A stretch of DNA of 42,141 nt from Vibrio aestuarianus (GTDB lineage: Bacteria > Pseudomonadota > Gammaproteobacteria > Enterobacterales > Vibrionaceae): the NCBI RefSeq assembly GCF_012395185.1, contig NZ_JAAZTU010000035.1, positions 1-42,141 of the forward strand. Reading direction: 5' to 3'. Under the pieces are notes generated by a model that was given only the letters and a program-made list of their open reading frames with translations, did no database searches and was not told the origin of the DNA. Every line of letters starts with the position of its first letter. Position 1 is the stretch's first letter. Made by a program: the position numbers and the translations under genes. Shown here piece by piece: positions 9,237 to 18,121 of this stretch.

Positions 9237-10193
9237 TTAAATTAGTTGCAAGCTCGATAGCACAAAAATTCCTAACGTGCAGGTGAACAGTGAAAACACA
9301 GTTGTCAGTGCAATGATGTTGGCGGCCAATGTTGCATTACCTCCCATAGCTCTTGCCATCACATAACTGGCTGCGGCGGTGGGGGAGGCACTCATCAAAA
9401 ATATTAAACCGAGTTCCAGTCCTCTAAACCCAAAAAATAGAGCACCAGAGGTGATCAGCAAAGGAGCTAACACCAGTTTGTAGCCGGTAGCAAACCAAGC
9501 AGGAGCTTTATCACTTCTCAACGAGCCAATATTTAGAGATCCACCAGTACACAGTAGTGCCAACGGTAGCGTCATGTTGGCGAAATATTGGCCAGCATCG
9601 GTCACCATTTTAGGGATTGGCAGTGAAAGAGAATAGCAAATAACACCTAGCAAAATACCGATAATCAGTGGGTTTTTGGTTAAGGTTTTTGCGATAACCC
9701 CCGCCGCTTTGATGCCAGTACTCTCACCTTGTGGAGTCAGGGCTATCACTGCTTGAATATTGTAAAGCACGGTCGTCGCGGCAACATAAATCGCCGCTAA
9801 GGCTAGGCCAGGCTCACCATAGGCATTGGCCACATAAGCAAGAGCAATAATCGCGGTATTGGCACGAAAGCCACCTTGGATGATCACCCCATGATCTTCT
9901 GAGCGATGAAAAGTTTTCTTGGTACACACCACCGTGAATAAGAAAAACAAGAAATTAGCAGATAGCCCATAGATTACCAACGTCGCGCTTGAAGCAAAGT
10001 CATGCTCAGACTTGACGATACTCAGAAATAGCATCGCAGGTAGTGTGACTTGAAAAACGATGCGTGAGGCAACATCAATGAAGTTGTCGTTAATCAACCC
10101 TGTGCGCTTAAGTATCACCCCTAGTACCAACATCAAACAGATTGGGCCTGTAATAGATGCTGAAAACAGAAGCTGTTCGATAATAGCTGCCAT
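9237..10193 (-). CDS. AEC family (auxin efflux carrier-like) transporter
   Basis: 318-residue membrane transporter with about ten helices in two inverted halves. The start chosen is the ATG at 10193, preceded by AAGGGA at a good distance; an upstream in-frame codon at 10235 adds 14 residues with no membrane character. Family features: TGPICLMLVLGVILKRTGLI at the N-terminus, PAMLFLSIV, TKNPLIIGILLGVICY and the Gly/Ala-rich MSASPTAAASYVMARAMGGN near residues 265-285. AEC carriers in bacteria export or import small organic acids (malonate, malate and others), but the substrate here is not determinable. It is transcribed divergently from the photolyase gene with 190 bp between the starts, a shared promoter region. 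Confidence 0.9.
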   Translation of the reverse strand: MAAIIEQLLFSASITGPICLMLVLGVILKRTGLINDNFIDVASRIVFQVTLPAMLFLSIVKSEHDFASSATLVIYGLSANFLFFLFTVVCTKKTFHRSEDHGVIIQGGFRANTAIIALAYVANAYGEPGLALAAIYVAATTVLYNIQAVIALTPQGESTGIKAAGVIAKTLTKNPLIIGILLGVICYSLSLPIPKMVTDAGQYFANMTLPLALLCTGGSLNIGSLRSDKAPAWFATGYKLVLAPLLITSGALFFGFRGLELGLIFLMSASPTAAASYVMARAMGGNATLAANIIALTTVFSLFTCTLGIFVLSSLQLI

Positions 10194-10383
10194 ATCAATC
10201 CCTTGAAGTTGATCACAACCGAACCATTTTTCCACATGTCGCGAAGACTTAAAAATAGAATTTGCAGCATTTCAAGTTTTATTCAATGCTTTCAATATGA
10301 TCTCTAGGCGTTGGTGGCTCGTAATAAACAGTTTATGGAATATAAATACCTGTAGTGGCAGATAAGTGCGTGGAGAAGGGTTA

Positions 10384-11928
10384 ATGCAATTTGAAACGGT
10401 TCGCTTGATTCTTGGTGATCAACTCAACAGTGAGCATTCTTGGTTTCAGCAGGTTGACGATAAGGTCCTCTATTTGATTGCAGAACTCAAGCAAGAGAAC
10501 ACATATGTTACTCATCATGTGCAAAAAGTGTGTGCTTTCTTCTCGGCGATGAAACAGTTTGCGCAAGAGAAGCAAAGTGAGGGGCACCAGGTATTGCATT
10601 TAACGCTTGATGATACTCAGTCATTTGCCGACCTTGATCAAATGCTTAAGCATTACGTGACTAACGTGGGGGCGAGTAAGTTTGAGTACCAACGCCCAGA
10701 TGAATACCGCTTACTGGCTCAAATGGCCAACTTGAAGATTACTGATGTAGTGATACGTTGTGTCGATAGCGAGCATTTTCTACTGCCGTTTGAGGAGATT
10801 GAGCAGCAGTTCCCGCAGGGTAAACATGTCATGATGGAGTATTTTTACCGTCGAATGCGCAAGCGCTTCGATATCTTGATGCAAGACGGCAAACCTATGG
10901 GCGGGAAGTGGAATTATGACGCCAACAACCGCAACAAGTTAAAAGCGAACGATATCGAACTACTTCCTCAACCCATGATATTTAGACGGGATGTTGGGCA
11001 TATTACTGAACGGTTAAAGCGGCATAATATTCACACCATTGGGTCATTAAATGGTGAGTTGATCTGGCCAATTAATCGCTGTCAAAGTTTGTCTTTACTT
11101 GCCCACTTTTGCCAAGTTTGTTTGCCGTTGTTTGGCCGCTTCCAAGATGCAATGATCAGTCAACATCAGGCTAAATGGAGCCTTTACCATAGCCGGTTGT
11201 CTTTCTCGCTCAACACTAAATTATTGCACCCCAAAGAAGTGATCACGGCATCACTTAACGCCTTTTACTCTAACCCTGATATTGATCTCTCTCAGGTTGA
11301 AGGGTTCATTCGGCAAATTCTAGGCTGGCGTGAGTACATTCGGGGTATCTACTGGGCGAACATGCCCAATTATTCGAAGAAAAATGCGCTGGATGCGAAT
11401 AGAAAACTGCCAAACTTTTTCTGGAATGGGCAAACCAAGATGGCGTGTATGCACCATTCGATTAAACAGTCGTTAGACTACGCTTACGCACATCATATCC
11501 AGCGCTTGATGGTGACCGGAAATTTCTGTTTGCTCTCGGAAATCAACCCTGATCAAGTCGATGAGTGGTATCTCGGCATTTATGTCGATGCAATAGAGTG
11601 GGTAGAAATGCCCAATACTCGAGGGATGGCACTGTTTGCCGATGGAGGAATTGTTGGCACCAAACCTTATGCGGCAAGTGGGTCTTATATCAACAAAATG
11701 AGTGATTACTGCAAAGGTTGCCACTATGACCATAAAGTCCGTAGCGGAAAGGGTTCATGCCCGTTTAACAGCCTCTACTGGCGGTTTATGGATAAGCATC
11801 AAACACGCCTTGCGAGCAATCCTCGTATCGGGATGATCTTTCGTTCATGGGACAATATGGAACATGAGCAACGTACAGCGATTTTGGATACGGCGGAATA
11901 TTACATCGCGAATTTGGAGAATTTGTAA
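10384..11928 (+). CDS. Fe-S bacterial cryptochrome/photolyase (FeS-BCP, PhrB-like)
   Basis: 514 residues. The ATG at 10384 has GGAGAAGG just upstream; an in-frame GTG at 10366 overlaps that site and is less likely. The protein belongs to the deoxyribodipyrimidine photolyase-related group (start FETVRLILGDQLNSEHSWF), proteins with FAD, a ribolumazine-type antenna and a [4Fe-4S] cluster; characterised members repair (6-4) photoproducts or sense light. Four cysteines that could hold the cluster are Cys382 (GNFC), Cys443 and Cys446 (YCKGCH) and Cys459 (SCPFN); the 3- and 13-residue spacings of the last three fit the Agrobacterium PhrB pattern as I recall it. FAD-site residues such as GWREYIRGIYW and WVEMPNTRGMALFADGG are present. 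Its stop overlaps the SDR gene start by one base. Confidence 0.93.
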   Translation: MQFETVRLILGDQLNSEHSWFQQVDDKVLYLIAELKQENTYVTHHVQKVCAFFSAMKQFAQEKQSEGHQVLHLTLDDTQSFADLDQMLKHYVTNVGASKFEYQRPDEYRLLAQMANLKITDVVIRCVDSEHFLLPFEEIEQQFPQGKHVMMEYFYRRMRKRFDILMQDGKPMGGKWNYDANNRNKLKANDIELLPQPMIFRRDVGHITERLKRHNIHTIGSLNGELIWPINRCQSLSLLAHFCQVCLPLFGRFQDAMISQHQAKWSLYHSRLSFSLNTKLLHPKEVITASLNAFYSNPDIDLSQVEGFIRQILGWREYIRGIYWANMPNYSKKNALDANRKLPNFFWNGQTKMACMHHSIKQSLDYAYAHHIQRLMVTGNFCLLSEINPDQVDEWYLGIYVDAIEWVEMPNTRGMALFADGGIVGTKPYAASGSYINKMSDYCKGCHYDHKVRSGKGSCPFNSLYWRFMDKHQTRLASNPRIGMIFRSWDNMEHEQRTAILDTAEYYIANLENL

Positions 11929-12635
11929 TGGAAATTGTGATCGTAGGTGGCAATGGTGGTATTGGTTTAGCGATGGTACAAGAGGCTGTGGCTCGGTTTC
12001 CAGATACGCAGATCCAAGCCACATATCGTCGCACTCAACCTGATTGGCACCATCAGCGAGTAACTTGGCATCAACTTGATACTAGTGTTGAAAATGAAGT
12101 AGAAGCGCTGAGTAAGGCACTGAATGATGTTGACTGGGTCATTAACTGCGTGGGCATGTTGCATACTCAAGAAAAAGGACCAGAGAAAAGTCTTAATGCA
12201 TTAGATGGTGATTTCTTTCAACAAACCATGGCTGTGAATACGCTTCCTACTATGCTGCTCGCTAAGCACTTCACTGCGACTCTTAAACGTAGTGCTGCGC
12301 CGAAATTTGCGACCATCTCTGCCAAAGTCGGCAGCATCTCAGACAACCAACTGGGTGGTTGGTACAGCTATCGCGTTTCAAAAGCCGCGTTAAACATGTT
12401 TCTAAAAACCATGTCGATTGAATGGCAACGCATGGTTAAACATGGTGTGGTGCTGGCACTTCATCCTGGTACAACGGATACCGCTTTATCCGCGCCATTT
12501 CAGGCCAATGTTCTTACGGGGAAGTTATTTACGCCGCAACGTGTCGCCCATGATTTGATTGGCCTAATAGAGAAAGCCAGCGTGCAAGATAGTGGCTCAT
12601 TTTGGGCGTACGATGGAAAGTCGTTGCCATGGTAG
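11928..12635 (+). CDS. Short-chain dehydrogenase/reductase (C-factor-like)
   Basis: 235-residue Rossmann-fold oxidoreductase. The N-terminal nucleotide motif VIVGGNGGIG (residues 4-13), the NCVG segment after beta 4 and the catalytic Tyr148-x-x-x-Lys152 (YRVSK) are all seen; LHPGTTDT near residue 182 is the usual PG motif. It resembles the CsgA/C-factor subgroup of SDRs, whose physiological substrates are mostly unknown. The ATG shares its A with the photolyase stop codon (TAATG), so translation is coupled, and a role linked to light or oxidative damage is possible but only inferred from that pairing. No terminator is seen between the two genes. Confidence 0.92.
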   Translation: MEIVIVGGNGGIGLAMVQEAVARFPDTQIQATYRRTQPDWHHQRVTWHQLDTSVENEVEALSKALNDVDWVINCVGMLHTQEKGPEKSLNALDGDFFQQTMAVNTLPTMLLAKHFTATLKRSAAPKFATISAKVGSISDNQLGGWYSYRVSKAALNMFLKTMSIEWQRMVKHGVVLALHPGTTDTALSAPFQANVLTGKLFTPQRVAHDLIGLIEKASVQDSGSFWAYDGKSLPW

Positions 12636-12737
12636 TACTTACACGCTGAAAGCGTTGATGTGAGTTCTTAGTACAACTGAGTAGAGCCAAATGTTAGACT
12701 GACCTTCTATTTCATTTAGTAGTTAAAAGGTAGTGCT

Positions 12738-12989
12738 ATGAACCCGATTCTTGCGATGTTGAAAGAGAACAATATCAGCGACGAGCAGATCAACGAGCTT
12801 TTCCAAACATTGACCCAAAATCCGTTTGCTGCGATGGCGACCATCAGCCAACTGGGTTTACCTCAAGATAAACTTCAACTGTTGATGGGGCAGGTGATGC
12901 AAAACCCAGCTTTGATTAAAGAAGCGGTACAAGAGTTAGGGTTGGACTTCTCAAAAGTCGAAGAAGCTAAAGAGCGACTTCAAAAGTAA
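12738..12989 (+). CDS. DUF2999 family small protein
   Basis: 83-residue soluble, acidic, helical protein (MNPILAMLKENNISDEQINE; repeated TQNPFAAMATISQLGLPQDK and MQNPALIKEAVQELGLD). I recognise it as DUF2999, a small family of marine gamma-proteobacteria without known function. The two internal segments look like a duplicated helix-loop-helix of roughly 25 residues (QNPFAAM.. and QNPALIK..). AAAGGTAG precedes the ATG. It has its own terminator downstream and so is a single-gene unit. Confidence 0.85.
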   Translation: MNPILAMLKENNISDEQINELFQTLTQNPFAAMATISQLGLPQDKLQLLMGQVMQNPALIKEAVQELGLDFSKVEEAKERLQK

Positions 12990-13011
12990 GTCTACCGACA
13001 ATGCAATCGTA

Positions 13012-13047
13012 AGAGGTCGTCAACCGGATATGTTTTGACGACCTTTT
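13012..13047 (+). terminator. Rho-independent terminator after the DUF2999 gene
   Basis: Perfect 10-bp stem AGGTCGTCAA/TTGACGACCT with an 11-nt loop, followed by a run of T. Located 23 bp after the stop codon. Confidence 0.9.
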
Positions 13048-13099
13048 TTGGCCTTAAAATATTAGGAGCGTTTGATTTTAAGGCGCAAGGAGAAAGATA

Positions 13100-13945
13100 G
13101 TGAGTGAGAAAATCTACTTTAATACCTCAAGCAAATTTAGCTTGAAGCGCACGTTGGTCAATGTAACTACCCGTCTTCATCATACGGTTGCACCAGCCCA
13201 TGCTAAAAAAGTAGCACGACGTTTGTTGCTTACACCTGCAAGGACTCAACCGAAAAACCAAGAGCCGCAAGGACTGGTAAAAAGTAGTGTGTTGTCACAC
13301 GAAGGAACGCTCAAGACTTATCAATTGGGCACTGGACCAGTTTGGGTATTGGCCCATGGTTGGTCTGGGACAGCGAGTCAGTTTTACCCATTAATGGAAC
13401 ATATTGCTTCGCGAGGTTTCACGGCTTTGGCGTATGATCACCCCGCTCATGGAGAAAGTGATGGAATACATGGGCATATTCCTGCCTTCGTTGGCGGGTT
13501 AGAAACGATATTAGATAGTGTTGATAATGTAGTGGGTGTGGTCGGCCACAGTATGGGGACCGCAGCGGCTTTGGAATGTCGTCACAATAAAATTGCTCAT
13601 ACGCCAATGCTATTGATCGCACCAGTGCTCGATTATCTTGATAACTTGTTTGGTAGTGTGGCGAGATCAGGCTATTCCATGACATTGTTTGAAGCCGTTG
13701 TTACTGAAGTTGAACAGCAATATCGTTATCCGATTCAGTCGATAGACCCCTATCAAAAATTGGCTCTGCGTGACTCCCAAACCATGATTGTTCACGACGA
13801 GCGTGATAAGTTCACCAAGTACTCCGTTTCCAAAAAAGCAGCACAAGAAATCGCGAATGTGTCATTGATCACGACTCAAAACCAAGGGCATGGACGTGTG
13901 ATGAAATGCCAAGAAGTGATGTTAGCTTTCGATCGCTTAATATAA
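13100..13945 (+). CDS. Alpha/beta hydrolase
   Basis: 281 residues, starting at GTG 13100 with AAGGAG a few bases upstream. A full catalytic set is visible: oxyanion region VLAHGWSGTASQF, nucleophile elbow GHSMG with Ser151, acid Asp236 in VHDERDKFTKY and base His264 in QGHGR. The N-terminal 60 residues are basic and lack a signal peptide, so the enzyme is probably cytoplasmic. The fold covers esterases, lipases and thioesterases; the substrate cannot be named. It stands alone: a terminator precedes it and the transporter gene follows after a structured 207-bp gap. Confidence 0.9.
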   Translation: MSEKIYFNTSSKFSLKRTLVNVTTRLHHTVAPAHAKKVARRLLLTPARTQPKNQEPQGLVKSSVLSHEGTLKTYQLGTGPVWVLAHGWSGTASQFYPLMEHIASRGFTALAYDHPAHGESDGIHGHIPAFVGGLETILDSVDNVVGVVGHSMGTAAALECRHNKIAHTPMLLIAPVLDYLDNLFGSVARSGYSMTLFEAVVTEVEQQYRYPIQSIDPYQKLALRDSQTMIVHDERDKFTKYSVSKKAAQEIANVSLITTQNQGHGRVMKCQEVMLAFDRLI

Positions 13946-14038
13946 GTCTTGTAAAAAATTGTTCGTTTTAAATACAATTCACGGCAACGACCCATGTTTG
14001 ATTGTTGGTTAAATGTTTTCTATTTATTTCAATATGTT

Positions 14039-14075
14039 AAATTGTTAACCGCACCTTTGATGTGGTTAACAATTT
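14039..14075. promoter_or_regulatory. Inverted repeat upstream of the dicarboxylate transporter
   Basis: Perfect 11-bp arms AAATTGTTAAC/GTTAACAATTT with 15 bases between them, which also contain CAC/GTG able to lengthen the stem. It lies 78-114 bp before the transporter ATG and about 95 bp after the hydrolase stop. The short T run after it could make it a weak terminator; the symmetric GTTAAC halves also suit an operator. Confidence 0.5.
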
Positions 14076-14152
14076 TGCAATGATTATTTATCTCCTTGTT
14101 TGAATCTATGTGATGATATTTATGCCAGTAGGCCCTCATAAGGAAAATAATA

Positions 14153-15541
14153 ATGAATAGAAACGATAGTGTCCCTTTACCCTCCAATACCCGAGAATGG
14201 TTTTTTAACCGCAACAGCCTCATTATCCTAGCGGATATGGTGTTGTTCTTTTTGATGTACAACCACTTACCAGTGGAACCTGATATTGCTTTGGGTATCA
14301 GTATGTTAACCTTTATTGCCGTGCTCTGGCTAACGGAAGCATTACACGTAACTGTGACAGCGATATTGGTACCAATCATGGCGGTCGTGTTTGGGGTTTT
14401 TAATACTCAAACAGCACTGAACAATTTTGCGAACTCAATTATTTTTCTATTTTTAGGGGGGTTTGCGTTAGCTGCGGCTATGCATCGCCAAGGTTTAGAT
14501 AAGGTCATTGCCGATAAGGTATTGATTATGGCTCGTGGCCGAATGAGTGTTGCTGTCTTTATGCTATTTGGTGTGACAGCGGGCCTATCTATGTGGATCA
14601 GTAATACCGCTACGGCTGCAATGATGTTGCCATTAGTGCTAGGTGTACTGAGTAAAGTTGACCAAGATCGCGGCCACTCGACCTATGTTTTTGTGCTGCT
14701 AGGTATTGCTTATAGTGCCAGTATCGGTGGTATTGCAACAGTGGTCGGCAGTCCACCGAATGCGATTGCTGCGGCTGAAGTGGGTTTATCGTTTACAGAT
14801 TGGATGAAATTTGGAGCGCCAACGGCAGCCATCATGTTACCGGTTGCGATAGCTATTCTCTATTTTGCGTTGAAGCCCGATTTGAACGGCGAATTTGAGT
14901 TAAATCGAACTCCGGTTGAATGGGATAAAGGCAAAGTGGTTACGCTAAGCATTTTTGCTTTAACGGTGTTTTGTTGGATTTTTAGTAAGCCATTGAATGC
15001 AATGCTAGGTGGGTTTGCTAAATTCGATACGATTGTTGCCTTAGGGGCGATTGTTTTGGTCAACTTTGCTCGCGTTGTGCATTGGAAAGATGTTGAAAAG
15101 ACCGCTGACTGGGGCGTATTGCTATTATTTGGTGGTGGTATTTGTTTAAGTAATGTCTTAAAGCAAACTGGCACCAGTGTTTTCTTAGCGAACGAATTGA
15201 GTGCGTTGATTTCTCATTTTGGTCTGTTTTTCATTGTGCTAGTTATCGCTGTTTTCGTGGTATTTTTGACAGAATTTGCCAGTAATACCGCCAGTGCTGC
15301 ATTATTAATTCCAGTATTTGCAAGTGTAGCGGAAGCCTTTGGTATATCGCCTGTTATCTTATCTGTATTGATTGCGGTTGCTGCCTCTTGCGCCTTCATG
15401 TTGCCAGTTGCGACACCACCGAATGCGATTGTATTTGCATCAGGGCATATCAAACAGAGTGAAATGATGCGAGTGGGAATGCTGCTCAATATCGCCTGTA
15501 TCGGTTTACTGACCGTCATTGCGATGTTGTTCTGGGCATAA
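14153..15541 (+). CDS. Sodium-coupled dicarboxylate transporter, DASS/SLC13 family (VcINDY ortholog)
   Basis: 462 residues, the same length as V. cholerae VcINDY, which imports succinate, malate and fumarate with sodium through an elevator mechanism. Both Ser-Asn-Thr signatures are present at Ser150-Asn151-Thr152 ([10 protein letters not shown]) and Ser377-Asn378-Thr379 ([10 protein letters not shown]), each followed by a second-half motif (VGSPPNAI and VATPPNAI) that lines the substrate and sodium sites. About eleven membrane helices plus two re-entrant hairpins are expected in the inner membrane. A ribosome site (AAGGAAAA) precedes ATG 14153. A possible operator or attenuator hairpin lies upstream and a terminator follows the stop, so the gene is a single unit. 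Confidence 0.96.
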   Translation: MNRNDSVPLPSNTREWFFNRNSLIILADMVLFFLMYNHLPVEPDIALGISMLTFIAVLWLTEALHVTVTAILVPIMAVVFGVFNTQTALNNFANSIIFLFLGGFALAAAMHRQGLDKVIADKVLIMARGRMSVAVFMLFGVTAGLSMWISNTATAAMMLPLVLGVLSKVDQDRGHSTYVFVLLGIAYSASIGGIATVVGSPPNAIAAAEVGLSFTDWMKFGAPTAAIMLPVAIAILYFALKPDLNGEFELNRTPVEWDKGKVVTLSIFALTVFCWIFSKPLNAMLGGFAKFDTIVALGAIVLVNFARVVHWKDVEKTADWGVLLLFGGGICLSNVLKQTGTSVFLANELSALISHFGLFFIVLVIAVFVVFLTEFASNTASAALLIPVFASVAEAFGISPVILSVLIAVAASCAFMLPVATPPNAIVFASGHIKQSEMMRVGMLLNIACIGLLTVIAMLFWA

Positions 15542-15552
15542 CTAAAAGATGA

Positions 15553-15576
15553 AGCGGAGCGTAAAGCTCCGCTTTG
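15553..15576 (+). terminator. Terminator after the dicarboxylate transporter
   Basis: 8-bp stem AGCGGAGC/GCTCCGCT with a short GTAAA-type loop followed by TTTG and T-rich sequence, 11 bp after the stop codon. Confidence 0.8.
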
Positions 15577-15622
15577 TTTATCAAACGTTTGTTTTGTTGT
15601 GCGCAGAATGATTGTGGTGTCA

Positions 15623-15643
15623 TGAGCTCCTAGCAGGAGCTCA
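15623..15643. repeat. Perfect 8-bp inverted repeat between convergent genes
   Basis: TGAGCTCC and GGAGCTCA surround TAGCA just after the stop of the minus-strand UPF0319 gene. No T run follows on either strand, so it would be a weak terminator at best, though its place between convergent genes suits that role. Confidence 0.45.
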
Positions 15644-15654
15644 TATTGAAACGA

Positions 15655-16284
15655 TTATTGGTTTACGTAAGCTTTAAAGCGCGCTTTGGTTTGCTCGTCC
15701 GCTTTGTTATACCAAAAATGCAGCATTTCTTCTGCCGCGTTTTGTGCATTTTTAGACTGCGTAATCTCGTTTTGTAGCATCGTAACATTGGTGATACCGA
15801 CGGCAGCAATACCGCCAGTTCGGTTGTAGTCATCAGCTTCACGGAAATAATCACGGTTAAACTGGAATCCATCCTTCAGCAGACGATCTTGTTTGATCTC
15901 AACCGCTTGACCATTTTTATCAACTAGCGACCACTGCATTGATTGAATGCCTTTTTGCGCTCGGTTGGCATCACGGTATTGAGGCATATCAAAACTTAAT
16001 TGTGCATCTTTTGCTGTGAACTTCGCGATCACGACGTCGCTTTCGACGATGATTCGGTCATTACCCTGAGAAAAATAAGGTTCGTACTGAAATACGATTT
16101 GTTGTTCACCATCAGCAAGTTCAACGCTTTTGGTCGAGGAAAAGATACTACCAGCGGTATCAGGTTTCTTACCATTCACAACTAGCAGATTAATCGTATC
16201 GGGGATTTCAAGAGTAACAGTTGCCAGTGCTGAAGCACTAAACAGTATGGCTAAAGCACATGATAGAGGTTTTATTACGTTCAT
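15655..16284 (-). CDS. UPF0319/DUF2057 exported protein (YccT-like)
   Basis: 209 residues from the ATG at 16284, which has AAGGA upstream; a further ATG at 16311 lacks a ribosome site and would spoil the signal peptide. The N-terminus is a signal peptide (MNVIKPLSCALAILFSASALA). The mature part matches the DUF2057 style: VTLEIPDTINLLVVNGKK, VELADGEQQIVFQYEP, later QSMQWSLVDKNGQ and FNRDYFREADDYN. E. coli YccT (CsgI) of this family has been linked to control of curli assembly in the periplasm; the role in Vibrio is unknown. It is transcribed away from the tryptophanase leader, from which it is separated by a 223-bp control region. Confidence 0.88.
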   Translation of the reverse strand: MNVIKPLSCALAILFSASALATVTLEIPDTINLLVVNGKKPDTAGSIFSSTKSVELADGEQQIVFQYEPYFSQGNDRIIVESDVVIAKFTAKDAQLSFDMPQYRDANRAQKGIQSMQWSLVDKNGQAVEIKQDRLLKDGFQFNRDYFREADDYNRTGGIAAVGITNVTMLQNEITQSKNAQNAAEEMLHFWYNKADEQTKARFKAYVNQ

Positions 16285-16429
16285 TATTTTTATCCTTGCA
16301 AGCGATATCATAAGAGGTTGCCGCTACTTAGTTTGAAAAGCAAGTCTCATGTGAAATAAGCCATTAAGTTTCTTCAAATTGTTACGTCTTTGCGTCAAGT
16401 GTGAGTCAAACAATAGAAGAGATCGAAAG

Positions 16430-16481
16430 AATTGGGTGCATATTCACATTCTAATAACTAACAATTGTCTATATTGGTTGC
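16430..16481 (+). promoter_or_regulatory. Putative class II CRP-dependent promoter of tnaC-tnaA
   Basis: A CRP-like site centred between 16440 and 16441 (TGGGT-6 bases-TCACA, right half perfect, left half 3 of 5) lies upstream of a TATATT -10 element at 16470-16475. A start at about 16482 would place the site at -41.5, the class II position. No separate -35 element is evident, which fits an activator-dependent promoter. In E. coli the tna operon is under CRP control too. Confidence 0.5.
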
Positions 16482-16507
16482 ACCTGTAACCACCATGAGA
16501 TAACGCT

Positions 16508-16609
16508 ATGCGACAAATCCACTTGTTCGACAGCACGTTAGTGTTGTCACCGTGGTATAACCTCGATTACGGCTTATCGCTACTCAGCAAGCTTGATCAC
16601 CTCGCCTAA
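16508..16609 (+). CDS. tnaC: TnaC-like regulatory leader peptide (33 residues)
   Basis: Short open frame upstream of tnaA. Residues 15-20 are PWYNLD with a single Trp16, matching the WFNID core around Trp12 of E. coli TnaC, and the peptide ends DHLA before a TAA stop, recalling DHRP in E. coli. In the E. coli system, free tryptophan makes the ribosome stall on this peptide at the stop codon and so prevents Rho termination before tnaA. Here the essential proline twelve residues after the Trp is missing (Lys28 is there) and the Trp-to-stop distance is five residues longer. The ribosome site is weak (GAGATAA). Spacing to tnaA is only 78 bp. Leader role likely from place and core motif; the arrest mechanism is uncertain. 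Confidence 0.65.
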   Translation: MRQIHLFDSTLVLSPWYNLDYGLSLLSKLDHLA

Positions 16610-16687
16610 TTTCTAGCCAATTAACTCCCATTTCAAACTGATATGCCGCTAATGCGGTTAAATTTGATCATCTAAAGGAAATTAAGC

Positions 16688-18085
16688 ATGAAACGTATTC
16701 CAGAACCTTTTCGTATAAAAATGGTTGAGCCTATCAAAATGACTACTTTGGCAGACCGTGAAAAAGCTTTAGAACTTGCTGGTTATAATCCATTTTTACT
16801 GCGTAGCGACGATGTGTATATCGACCTTCTGACCGACTCCGGAACTGGAGCCATGAGTGACAATCAATGGGCTGGACTCATGTTAGGAGATGAATCTTAT
16901 GCAGGTAGCCGTAACTACTATAATTTGTGCGCTGCGGTAGAGCATTTCTTCGGCTATAAACTGACGGTGCCTGCTCACCAAGGACGCGGAGCAGAACAGA
17001 TTTTGTTCCCAGCCTTGATTGAGCGAATGAAGCAGGTGCGCGGAGGCACAACCCCGGTATTTATCTCCAACTATCACTTTGATACCACAGCTGGTCACAT
17101 TGAAATGAATGGTGGTAAAGCGGTCAATGTTGTCACTCATGAAGCTTTTGATACCACCACACCTTATGACTGGAAAGGTAATTTCGACCTTGATAAATTG
17201 CAAACTACGATTGAACAGTATGGCAGCGAAAATATTTGCGCCATTATTACCACCATCACGTGTAATAGCTCCGGTGGTCAGCCGGTTTCTATGGCTAATA
17301 TGCGCTCGGTATACGAACTAGCCACTAAATACGATATTCCTGTGGTCATCGATTCTGCTCGTTATTGTGAAAATGCTTATTTCATCAAGCAACGTGAAGT
17401 GGGTTATCAAGATAAAACCATGTTGGAGATCATTCGTGAAATGTACCAATACGGTGATATGTTGACGATGTCAGCGAAGAAAGATCCAATGGTGAATATT
17501 GGTGGTTTGTGCTGTATTCGTGATCATGAAGAGTTGTTCCAAGCAGTGAGAACACGTTGTGTGCCAATGGAGGGATTTGTGACCTACGGTGGCATGGCGG
17601 GTCGTGATATGGAAGCATTAGCACGTGGTTTATATGAAGCCGCAGATGAAGACTTTTTGCATTATCGCATTGGTCAAGTTGCTTATTTGGGGGAGCGATT
17701 GAAAGAAGCCGGAATTCCAATCCAATACCCTACTGGCGGACATGCAGTGTTTGTCGATGCGGCAAAAATACTGCCTCACATTCCGCCTGAGCAATTCCCA
17801 GCCCAAGTATTGTGCAATGAATTGTATTTAGAAGCGGGGATTCGAGCTGTTGAAATTGGCTCCTTACTGCTGGGGAGAGATCCTGCAACCGGAGAGCAAA
17901 AAGCCGCCGAGCTCGAATTGATGCGTTTAACGATCCCGCGGCGTGTTTATACCAACGATCATATGGACTATGTTGCTGATGCATTGATTGAAGTTAAGCG
18001 GCGAGCTGAACAATTCAAAGGATTAACCTTCGAATATGAACCACCAGTGCTAAGACATTTTACCGCTCGTTTTAAACCGTTATAA
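16688..18085 (+). CDS. tnaA: Tryptophanase
   Basis: 465 residues; a PLP enzyme that splits L-tryptophan into indole, pyruvate and ammonia (EC 4.1.99.1), a cytoplasmic tetramer that produces the signal molecule indole. Seen: [15 protein letters not shown] start, [31 protein letters not shown], substrate/PLP region [25 protein letters not shown], and the PLP lysine at Lys265 in SAKKDPMVN; the C-terminal [16 protein letters not shown] is also typical. AAAGGAAA precedes the ATG. The usual second gene of the operon, the tryptophan permease tnaB, does not follow; a terminator and then the chitinase gene do. From memory, V. cholerae keeps tnaA elsewhere on chromosome II, so the position may be a rearrangement. 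Confidence 0.98.
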   Translation: MKRIPEPFRIKMVEPIKMTTLADREKALELAGYNPFLLRSDDVYIDLLTDSGTGAMSDNQWAGLMLGDESYAGSRNYYNLCAAVEHFFGYKLTVPAHQGRGAEQILFPALIERMKQVRGGTTPVFISNYHFDTTAGHIEMNGGKAVNVVTHEAFDTTTPYDWKGNFDLDKLQTTIEQYGSENICAIITTITCNSSGGQPVSMANMRSVYELATKYDIPVVIDSARYCENAYFIKQREVGYQDKTMLEIIREMYQYGDMLTMSAKKDPMVNIGGLCCIRDHEELFQAVRTRCVPMEGFVTYGGMAGRDMEALARGLYEAADEDFLHYRIGQVAYLGERLKEAGIPIQYPTGGHAVFVDAAKILPHIPPEQFPAQVLCNELYLEAGIRAVEIGSLLLGRDPATGEQKAAELELMRLTIPRRVYTNDHMDYVADALIEVKRRAEQFKGLTFEYEPPVLRHFTARFKPL

Positions 18086-18097
18086 AGCAATCTCTTG

Positions 18098-18121
18098 AGC
18101 CCTCAATGCGAGGGCTTTTTT
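18098..18121 (+). terminator. Rho-independent terminator after tnaA
   Basis: 7-bp stem AGCCCTC/GAGGGCT with a 5-nt loop followed by T6, 12 bp after the tnaA stop. Confidence 0.92.
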
